Of a stretch of 10,480 nt of DNA, positions 5,642 through 10,480 are shown piece by piece. Each line of letters opens with the position of its first letter. The stretch's first letter is position 1. Under the pieces are notes generated by a model. The model had not been told where the DNA came from, made no database searches, and worked only from the letters and a program-made list of their open reading frames with translations. Source of the DNA: Baffinella frigidus (taxonomy: Eukaryota > Cryptophyceae > Cryptomonadales > Baffinellaceae); contig MU646822.1 of the NCBI GenBank assembly GCA_026770585.1, forward strand, positions 294,873 through 305,352. Direction: 5' to 3'. A program made the position numbers and the translations under genes.

Positions 5642-5742
5642 CCCTACACCCTACACCCTACACCCTACACCCTACACCCTACACCCTACACCCTACACCC
5701 TACACCCTACACCCTACACCCTACACCCTACACCCTACACCC
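5642..5742 (-). repeat. Homogeneous CCCTACA heptamer array
   Basis: About 14 uninterrupted copies of CCCTACA (TGTAGGG on the minus strand). A short TGTAGGG block recurs in the opposite orientation near 10389-10420. The complete homogeneity argues for recent local amplification. Confidence 0.97.
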
Positions 5743-5753
5743 AGGGGGGGCGG

Positions 5754-5784
5754 GGAGGACCTTGTGCCTCGCGCAAGGTCCTCC
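5754..5784 (+). other. Perfect 11-bp hairpin between arrays
   Basis: GGAGGACCTTG and CAAGGTCCTCC around a 9-base loop. The left arm plus loop is the GAGGACCTTGTGCCTCGC motif that recurs near 5879 and 6218, and in altered form near 5970 and 6069. Confidence 0.85.
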
Positions 5785-5786
5785 TT

Positions 5787-5968
5787 AGAGTTTAGGTTTT
5801 AGGTTTTAGGTTTTAGGTTTTAGGGTTCATGGTTTAGGATTTAGAGTTTAGGGTTTAGGGCTTAGAGTTCAGGGTTCAGGACCTTGTGCCTCGCAACCTT
5901 TTAGGTTTTAGGTTTTAGGTTTAGGCTTTAGGTTTTGGGGTTTGGGTTTTAGGGTTCAGGGTTTAGGG
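5787..5968 (+). repeat. Mixed TTTTAGG / TTTAGGG heptamers
   Basis: A TTTTAGG block at about 5795-5822, then mixed TTTAGGG, TTTAGAG and TTCAGGG, a GGACCTTGTGCCTCGCAACC unit at 5879-5898, then more TTTTAGG and TTTGGGT. G-rich strand forward throughout. Confidence 0.9.
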
Positions 5969-5969
5969 G

Positions 5970-6284
5970 TGAGGACGTTGTGCCTCACAACCTCTCGATC
6001 GCCACGGAACCCTCCCGGGTTCAGCAACTGCCACACGCAACAAACCCCCTAAACCCAGGGGGGGGGGGAGGACCGTGTGCCACCAACGGTTCTAGAACGT
6101 TCTAGAACGTTCTAGAACGCCGTAGAAGCCTTTTAGAAGAAGGTCGGATTCGAGGTCCCAAAACAGCGGGGCGGAAGTGGCTTAGGGCTGAGGGCTTAGG
6201 GTTCAGGGTTTAGGGTTGAGGACCTTGTGCCTCGCAACCTCTCGATCGCCGCGGAAGCCTTCCGGGTTGAGCAGCTGTCACACG
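5970..6284 (+). repeat. Pair of GAGGAC-TGTGCCTC units with intervening G-run
   Basis: GAGGACGTTGTGCCTCACAA then CCTCTCGATCGCC (5970-6040) is repeated with substitutions at 6218-6284. Between them are CCCAGGGGGGGGGGGAGG (6056-6073), a TTCTAGAACG triplet (6090-6117) and a short TTTAGGG field (6180-6222). No gene is supported. Confidence 0.75.
6090..6117 (+). promoter_or_regulatory. Six-unit heat-shock-element-like motif
   Basis: TTC-TA-GAA-CG repeated three times gives six alternating TTC/GAA units, each separated by exactly two bases: a full match to the eukaryotic heat-shock factor binding pattern. It is also a simple 10-bp tandem palindrome, and no gene is supported on either side, so regulatory function is only a possibility. 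Confidence 0.45.
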
Positions 6285-6363
6285 GGATCCGTAAGTCAAC
6301 TCGCGTTCATAAGTCAATTCGCGTTCATAAGTCAATTCTGGCGGAAGGTTCCGGTCATCCTAC
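6281..6363 (+). repeat. AAGTCAA-bearing repeat J, copy 1
   Basis: GGGATCCGTAAGTCAACTCG followed by two more CATAAGTCAATTC units 18 bp apart, then TGGCGGAAGGTTCCGGTCAT and CCTAC. Collinear with 6530-6670, which has extra sequence inserted between the second and last units. Frames across it translate as repeated His-Lys-Ser and are not genes. Confidence 0.85.
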
Positions 6364-6478
6364 ACGCAACAAACCCCGATTCGTCATTTGCTCTGATTCG
6401 ATCCGTGGTTTCGTGTGATCCGGCGCCGTGGGTATCCCGATGTGGAGCAGAATTGACTTATGAACGCGAGTTGACTTA
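6292..6478 (+). mobile_element. Foldback unit with perfect 29-bp inverted ends
   Basis: TAAGTCAACTCGCGTTCATA onward (6292-6320) is exactly inverted at 6450-6478, spaced by 129 bp. The ends consist of the recurring AAGTCAA motif. It is a plausible MITE-like unit, but the target duplication is unclear and one arm also belongs to repeat J. Confidence 0.65.
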
Positions 6479-6529
6479 TGGAACAGAAAGCAGGGTTTGG
6501 TGTTGAGGGTTTAGCCTCCCGGGTGCCAC

Positions 6530-6730
6530 GCGGGATCCATAAGTCAACTCGCATTCATAAGTCAATTCACGTTGATAATTCAATTCGCGTGCATTGCCCG
6601 GCGAGGAAGTTGACATTAGGAGCTTGCAGATTCATAAGTCAATTCTGGCTGAAGGTTCCGGTCATCCTACAGGGGGGTATCCCCAGATCAATTCACGTGC
6701 ATTGCCTGACGAGGAAGTTAACTTTAGGCT
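6530..6730 (+). repeat. Repeat J, copy 2, with internal duplication
   Basis: 6530-6670 parallels 6281-6363. Within it, TCAATTCGCGTGCATTGCCC at 6580 and its extension to about 6622 is duplicated with substitutions at 6688-6729 (TCAATTCACGTGCATTGCCT). Confidence 0.8.
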
Positions 6731-6839
6731 AAAGTCGACATGTTGACTTTAGGAGCAGGACGCACACGCAAACACATTCGACCCGTCATTTTCTTTGATT
6801 CGATTCGGTGTTTGTCTCGGTTCGGTTCGGTGGCGTTCT

Positions 6840-7080
6840 AAGGGTTCAGGGTTCAGGGTTCAGGGTTCAGGGTTTAGGGTTCATGGTTCATGGTTCATGG
6901 TTCAGGGTTCAGGGTTCATGGTTCAGGGTTCAGGGTTCAAGGTTCAGGGTTCAGGGTTTGGGGTTTGGGGATAGAGGTTTCGGGTTTCGGGTTTGGTGTT
7001 TGGTGTTTGGTGTTTGGTGTTTGGTGTTTCTGGTTTCCTGTTTCGTGTTTGGTGTTTCTGGTTTCGGGTTTCAGGTTTCA
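6840..7080 (+). repeat. Heptamer field: TTCAGGG, TTCATGG, TTTGGGG, TTTGGTG
   Basis: Successive local blocks of 7-bp repeats: TTCAGGG (6845-6875), TTCATGG (6881-6902), TTCAGGG again, then TTTGGTG (about 6992-7027, five copies) and TTTC variants. The 162-codon frame at 6808-7296, longest in the window, is a translation of this field (Gly-Phe-Arg-Val-Gln runs) and is not called. Confidence 0.95.
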
Positions 7081-7297
7081 GGACCTGGGCGTCTCGAAAG
7101 ACCATGGCGTCCTGTATCCCTTCACGAGCCTCTGCACTGGAGAGCGAAACGCGATCCGAAAGCAAAAATGCTTTCTCTGCAGAACCCTTCTACGGAACAG
7201 CGTGTCGTTGGCATATGTTGGGAGCATTTAAAACCTAAAGGAGCTAAAGGATCTCAAGAGACCCACTCACCCCCAGCACCCTCCTTGAGCGCTTAGG
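7081..7297 (+). repeat. Spacer unit K, copy 1
   Basis: GACCTGGGCGTCTCGAAAGA then CCATGGCGT opens a ~210-bp non-heptamer spacer between two G-rich fields. The opening sequence and a GAGACCC...CCCCAGC tail recur at 7581-7640. Otherwise unique, with no supported gene. Confidence 0.6.
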
Positions 7298-7580
7298 TGT
7301 GGAGTTTGGGGTTTCAGGATTTGGGGGTTGGGTGTGGGGTTTGGGGTTTGGGGTTTGGGGTGCGGGGTTTCGGGGTTTGGGGCGCGGGTCTTGGGTTTCG
7401 GGTTTCGGGTTTGGGTTCTCGGGTGTGGGGTCTCGAGATTGGGTTCTCAGGTTTCGGGTTTCGGGTTTGGGGTTTGGGGTTTTGGGTTTGGGGTTTGGGA
7501 TTCGGAGTTTGGAGTTTGGGGTTTGGGGTGTGTGGTTTCGGTGGTTGGGTCTTGGGTCTGGGGTTTGGGGTTTCAGATTT
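7298..7580 (+). repeat. TTTGGGG-rich heptamer field
   Basis: About 280 bp of TTTGGGG with TTTCGGG, TCTCGGG and TGTGGGG variants, G-rich strand forward. Dense runs of G3-G4 at regular spacing give strong G-quadruplex potential. All six overlapping open frames are low-complexity by-products. Confidence 0.95.
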
Positions 7581-7717
7581 GGCACCTGAGCGTCTCGAAA
7601 AACCATGGCATTGTCGAGAGACCCGCCCAACCCCAGCCCCGCTCGCCGCATTGCTTCCACATCCTGCCGCAGGACTGAGTTGAGGAAATTGGTAGAAAAT
7701 CAACGGGGGATCAACTT

Positions 7718-7899
7718 CCCACACGAGGCTATCCATGCGAACAGAATAAAAGGAAATTTTCAAAAATGTGGGGGATGATCACGTTCCCTCCTGCGTTTTC
7801 CGGGGGAAACGTGATCAATTGCTGGCTTTTGCTGTGTTTCCTGGGCAATAATCCATTAATTGACTTGTGAATCTGTTCGCATGGATAGCCTCGTGTGGG
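7718..7899 (+). mobile_element. 182-bp foldback element
   Basis: Perfect 28-bp ends, CCCACACGAGGCTATCCATG onward (7718-7745) and its complement (7872-7899). An inner hairpin, TGATCACGTT...AACGTGATCA (7776-7817), sits inside. Host GCCGCAT/TCCCCATCC-like sequence occurs on both sides (7628-7672 and 7959-7995), consistent with insertion near or within a duplicated unit. Target duplication is not obvious. Confidence 0.85.
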
Positions 7900-7921
7900 G
7901 TCTCCTCATTTTGAGGAGACC
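7899..7921 (+). other. Perfect 10-bp hairpin, TTT loop
   Basis: GGTCTCCTCA-TTT-TGAGGAGACC, directly adjoining and sharing one base with the right end of the 182-bp foldback. Confidence 0.9.
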
Positions 7922-7992
7922 AGATTGACGCAGTCAGATGAGAGGGGGTGCTCCGCCCTAGCCCCGCACGCCGCATCGCCTCCCCATCCTGA

Positions 7993-8236
7993 TGTAGGGT
8001 CTAGGGTTTAGGTTTATGGTTTATGGTCTAAGGAATTGGGGTGGGGACCCTCTCGGGAGAGACCATACAGTGAACGCTCTCAAGGAATGAACCATACTCG
8101 ACACTAGACTAACTAAACCCTAAACGCCACCCTAAACGGGCATCACGACCGCCCCCTAGAGGGCAGCATGGGCGTATACATACACGGACCGTTAAGGACT
8201 TTATGGTTTATGGATTAGGGTCTAGGGTTTAGGGAG
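7993..8236 (+). repeat. Degenerate telomere-like stretches
   Basis: GTAGGGTCTAGGGTTTAGG at 7995 and TTAGGGTCTAGGGTTTAGGG near 8215-8234 flank a segment with the opposite orientation (AAACCCTAAACGCCACCCTA, 8115-8137). No gene. Confidence 0.7.
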
Positions 8237-8336
8237 ACCCTCTAGCCAGAGACCCGGGATCGCACCTTAAGTCAATTCGCTCGAGGTTCAGAACCTGACC
8301 GTAAGGTTCTTTAGGGGTTTGCAACTCCCAACTTAT

Positions 8337-8738
8337 ACTACCCCAGGTGCTTCGCTCCACTTTAGACGTGATGGTGGTCAATCAAAAGTCAACTCAAGGG
8401 CAAGTTCCAAGATAATCCTGGAAGTTGGCAAAAGTTGACGTTGCTGCCAGGGGAAGCTGACTTTCGCGATTACCTCCTCTCAGCTCTAGCGTATCTACGT
8501 CCTGCCGCAGGACCCGGGACCACACGGTGGGCTACGAAGATTTCATCAAAAGTCAACTTGCCTTATGGCAAGTAACTTGAAGGATTTTCTGGTACAATTT
8601 GGTCACATAACACCCTGAATTCCAGCCCCAATGAAACCCCCGTAGCGCACAGTGTTGCCAATTCGAAGGGGAATTCACTTGCGAAAACGACTTTGAGAAA
8701 GGCTTTTGTGAGATACGCCCCTGACCTCGAGTGCAGGC
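8337..8738. other. Gene-free interior of the 1-kb segment
   Basis: Mostly unique sequence. AAAGTCAACT occurs at 8385 and 8549, GTCCTG-CCG-CAGGAC is a hairpin at 8499-8513, and a short third copy of repeat F's left end is at 8526-8556. Minus-strand frames of 60 and 77 codons at 8553-8786 have no recognisable domain and run into the foldback. Confidence 0.6.
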
Positions 8739-8876
8739 CCACCAACCCTCACAACTTGGGCAAATCGAAAAAGTCAAAAACGCCAAATCCCCTTGAAGGC
8801 CGTCGGATTCCGACGGCCTTCAAGGGGATTTTTGGAGCCATTTTCCCCGATTTTCCCAGACTGTGAGGGTTGGTGG
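8739..8876 (+). mobile_element. Foldback element with 23-bp perfect core hairpin
   Basis: Ends CCACCAACCCTCACA (8739-8753) and its complement (8862-8876) are perfect. The core, 8785-8807 and 8809-8831, is a perfect 23-bp stem with a single-base centre. The intermediate arms pair imperfectly (TGGGCAAATCG versus TGGGAAAATCG). It abuts the left boundary of repeat F. No coding capacity. Confidence 0.88.
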
Positions 8877-9006
8877 TGGGCTACGAAGGTTTCGGCTACC
8901 CTAAATCTAGCGTGGTGCGTGACCAAATCTGCACCAGAACAGCCTTAAAGTTAATTGTCTCGATGCAAGTTGACCTTTGATGAAAGGTGTGCAGTGCAAC
9001 GTGTGG
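8875..9006 (+). repeat. Dispersed repeat F, copy 2
   Basis: GGTGGGCTACGAAGGTTTCG to CAACGTGTGG, diverged copy of 910-1042 at nearly the same length (132 versus 133 bp). Confidence 0.7.
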
Positions 9007-9057
9007 CAGGTTTGAGTGTTCGAGACCAGGGACCGCTACCGAGCGAGGACGGGACAC

Positions 9058-9143
9058 CATTTTAAAAACGTTGACCTGAATCCTGAAGGAAATGGACTTT
9101 TAAAATGAAAAGACAGGACCGGAATCCCGGTCCTGACTGTCTT
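9058..9143 (+). other. Two adjacent inverted repeats
   Basis: CATTTTAAAA (9058-9067) pairs with TTTTAAAATG (9098-9107). Immediately after, AAGACAG-GACCGG-AATC-CCGGTC...CTGTCTT (9110-9143) forms a stem with a small bulge. In bacteria the latter would suggest a terminator, but this DNA is eukaryotic and no transcript is known. Confidence 0.7.
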
Positions 9144-9271
9144 ATATGTGCCAAGTTGGCTCGACAGCGGCAGGGTTCGGGCAAACCGGCGCCGCGTGAA
9201 ACCTCAAGGACCTAAATAAGTTGGTGTTGCAAACCCCTAAAAAAACCTAAAGTTGAGGTTCTGAACCTCGA

Positions 9272-9329
9272 GCGAATTGACTTATGGTGCAAGCGAATTG
9301 ACTTATGTTGCAAGCGAATTGACTTATGG
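9272..9329 (+). repeat. 21-bp tandem repeat with TTGACTT
   Basis: GCGAATTGACTTATGGTGCA plus A, at 9272, 9293 and 9314 (last unit partial). The first unit overlaps the outer end of the right inverted repeat of the 1-kb segment. Confidence 0.93.
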
Positions 9330-9330
9330 T

Positions 9331-9569
9331 CACCTCGAAGAAGCAGAAGGTGGCGCGCGTCCGCAACGCGGAATTCCCGCCTCTCGAAACCGATCTTACA
9401 GGTGTGTTTTATGCTACTGTACACCTATTGCTATTTCAAGGCTGAGATAGCAAAATCCACCCTTAAGATAGCAAAAAACGACGATTTTCATTGAAGTAGA
9501 GCACCTCGAAGAAACAGAAAGTGCGCGCGTCCGCGACTTTCGCGCGGAATTCCCGCCTTTCGAAGCCGA
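9331..9569 (+). repeat. Direct repeat pair L
   Basis: CACCTCGAAGAAGCAGAAGG then GCGCGCGTCCGC and GCGGAATTCCCGCCT (9331-9394) is repeated at 9503-9569 with a few substitutions and a small insertion. The spacer carries two GATAGCAAAA blocks (about 9446 and 9467). Confidence 0.85.
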
Positions 9570-9649
9570 AATGCGCCTGGCGTGAAACCACGAGTTCTAT
9601 TTGAGTGCGGATTAAATGCAAGGTTGTTTAGAGCGGGTCTCTCATTAAG

Positions 9650-9797
9650 TGACACGATTCGGATCTCGAAAGGCGTTTTTGCATTCAACCATTTCAGTCA
9701 ACTTGTGTAGTGATTTTGTGAAATCAATGAAAAGTGCTACACAAGTTGACTGAAATGGTTGAATGCTTTCCTGCTTTTCGAGCTTTGAATCGTGTCA
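9650..9797 (+). mobile_element. Foldback element, 148 bp
   Basis: Outer ends TGACACGATTC (9650-9660) and complement (9787-9797), imperfect subterminal pairing (CTCGAAA), then perfect 30-bp arms 9681-9710 and 9737-9766. A small hairpin TGATTT-TGTG-AAATCA lies in the loop (9711-9726). A minus-strand 66-codon frame across it has no recognisable content. Confidence 0.88.
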
Positions 9798-9805
9798 ACT
9801 ATTGA

Positions 9806-9929
9806 CACGCCAGAGTCTTCGAAGGGGTCGCCGAAAGTCAATTCCCCTGCAAGGCAGTAGTTTTCAAAAGTCAAAAACCGTGTCCTGACATGGTTTAAAA
9901 AAATCAACCCCCTCCTCCACTCTGGCGTG
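9806..9929 (+). mobile_element. Putative short inverted-repeat element, 124 bp
   Basis: Perfect 11-bp ends CACGCCAGAGT and ACTCTGGCGTG. The interior has AAAGTCAATTCCCC, as in the 4117-4260 element, and an imperfect hairpin at 9875-9896. CCACGCCAGAG also occurs at about 4761. Confidence 0.6.
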
Positions 9930-9945
9930 GTGAGAGACCCGCTCT

Positions 9946-10258
9946 ACCGGTTTCGTTAATTTCTGTTTTCGAGCGTGCACACCGGTTTTGCAGAGCAAAT
10001 GCAAGTTTCTTTCGCCGTCACCAGTTCGATCAAGTCGGATTTAGGGCCAATTCCGAGGCATGAATGTGGGTTTGCCACTAAGCAGCGACCGAGGACCTTT
10101 TCACCTTGAATCCAAGGTGAAATTCCGATTAGGTTTTGGGGCGATGGATAAGATTCTAGTACAAATCGTTTAGATGGACTGTATCCGTGAAGCCACCGGA
10201 GGCTGCTAAGTGGGAAGGAGGGCTAGATGCAAGCCAACCGTGATATTTGTTCCGAGTG
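9946..10258. other. Gene-free stretch, mostly unique
   Basis: A perfect hairpin TTTCACCTTG-AATC-CAAGGTGAAA is at 10099-10122. CGTTTAGATGGACTGT near 10167 also occurs near 445. Nothing else recognisable. Confidence 0.6.
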
Positions 10259-10480
10259 AAAGGGTTTAAGGTTCATGGTATGGGGTTTAGGGTTTAGGGT
10301 TTGGGGTTTGGGGTTTAGAGTTGAGGGTTTAGGGTTTAGGGTTTAGGGTTTGGGGTCTAAGGTTTAGGGTTAAGGGTTTAGGGTTTAGGGTGTAGGGTGT
10401 AGGGTGTAGGGTGTAGGGTGTGTGGTTTAGGGTTTGGGGTTTGGGGTGTAGGGTTTGGGGTTTGGGGTTTGGGGTTTGGG
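10259..10480 (+). repeat. Right-edge telomere-like tract
   Basis: About 220 bp of TTTAGGG, TTTGGGG and TGTAGGG heptamers with minor variants, G-rich strand forward, ending in four TTTGGGG units at the window edge. The orientation is that of a right chromosome end, but the mixture of variants and similar internal fields mean an interstitial tract cut by the window is equally possible. Confidence 0.92.

Larger units (their letters stand above)
8262..9290 (+). mobile_element. 1,029-bp segment bounded by ~75-bp inverted repeats
   Basis: 8262-8336 is inverted at 9216-9290. The outer 35 bp match at 34 positions, followed by a diverged 10-bp patch, then an identical TTTAGGGGTTTGCAAC block. The interior holds a foldback (8739-8876), repeat F copy 2 and hairpins, with no supported transposase or other gene. 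It could be a non-autonomous DNA transposon with long TIRs or an inverted segmental duplication. No target duplication is evident. Confidence 0.6.
9630..9945 (+). repeat. Concentric inverted-repeat cluster
   Basis: The outer pair AGAGCGGGTCTCTCA (9630-9644) and its exact complement (9931-9945) encloses two side-by-side foldbacks, 9650-9797 and 9806-9929. CGTGTCAA-CTA-TTGACACG (9791-9809) bridges them. No coding capacity; no clear target duplications. Confidence 0.85.

Noticed and set aside
6281-6660. CRISPR array
   Set aside because: Repeat units are too few and unequal, spacers are themselves repeats, units occur in both orientations, and no cas gene is present.
6663-6684. Eighth MITE family 1 copy
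   Set aside because: CCTACAGGGGGGTATCCCC resembles the end only over a few bases; no partner end is present and the sequence is explained by repeat J.
6216-6732. Frames with His-Lys-Ser-Ile-Arg repeats
   Set aside because: Translation of CATAAGTCAATTCGCG repeats; the same peptide appears on the opposite strand at 9212-9424 from the inverted repeats.
6808-7296. Longest open frame (162 codons) as a gene
   Set aside because: It translates TTCAGGG/TTTGGGG heptamers into Gly-Phe-Arg-Val-Gln repeats. Other frames of the same DNA are equally open because a 7-bp period without stop codons leaves several frames open.
7244-7763. Minus-strand frames rich in Pro-Asn-Pro-Lys
   Set aside because: Complement of the TTTGGGG field; low complexity, no domain, and overlapping plus-strand frames are equally long.
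8785-8831. Transcription terminator or microRNA precursor
   Set aside because: The perfect core hairpin is the centre of a larger foldback with its own inverted ends; a mobile-element origin explains it better without transcript data.
9110-9143. Bacterial intrinsic terminator
   Set aside because: Stem-loop shape fits, but no T-run follows and the surroundings are clearly eukaryotic repeat DNA.

Overview
The window looks like repeat-dominated, non-coding nuclear DNA from a eukaryote. The main reason is the abundance of 7-bp telomere-type repeats: TTTAGGG and its variants TTTGGGG, TTCAGGG, TGTAGGG, TTTTAGG and TTTGGTG. TTTAGGG-type telomeres are known from land plants, many algae and several alveolates, so an algal or protist genome is my best guess; the lineage cannot be fixed from this sequence. 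I found no protein-coding gene, rRNA, tRNA or CRISPR array that I can support. Every open frame is short, overlaps repeats, or is a translation of low-complexity DNA (for example Leu-Ser runs from a GA tract, or Gly-Phe-Arg-Val runs from telomere-like heptamers).

Layout. 1-36 is a CCCCAAA array. 37-1500 is degenerate dispersed repeats with the first copy of a short inverted-repeat transposon (793-909). 1500-2020 is mostly unique DNA with one strongly folding 73-bp segment. 2021-5357 is an accumulation zone of miniature inverted-repeat elements (MITEs): seven copies in the whole window of a ~118-bp family flanked by TA, plus two other TA-flanked foldback elements and a 148-bp near-perfect palindrome. 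These sit in a background of duplicated host units, tandem repeats and a long GA purine tract. 5357-6285 is interstitial telomere-like DNA whose strand orientation flips head-to-head near 5549-5578. 6281-6752 is built from AAGTCAA/TTGACTT-containing repeats. 6840-7080 and 7298-7580 are G-rich heptamer fields. 7718-9945 contains several foldback elements, including a 1,029-bp segment bounded by ~75-bp inverted repeats and a concentric set of inverted repeats at 9630-9945. 10259-10480 is a G-rich heptamer tract that runs off the right edge.

The strongest observation is internal evidence for transposition. For the 118-bp family the window itself holds unoccupied copies of the host repeats at 3125-3126, 4706-4707 (and 5433-5434) and 3524-3525. 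Each shows a single TA where the occupied copy has TA-element-TA. This supports a Tc1/mariner-type non-autonomous family and fixes its ends as CAGGGGTACC...GGTACCCCTG. No transposase is encoded here, so mobilisation would have to come from elsewhere. The second theme is a telomere-like landscape: outward-facing TTTGGGG at both edges, an internal head-to-head junction, and MITE insertions inside telomere-like repeats.
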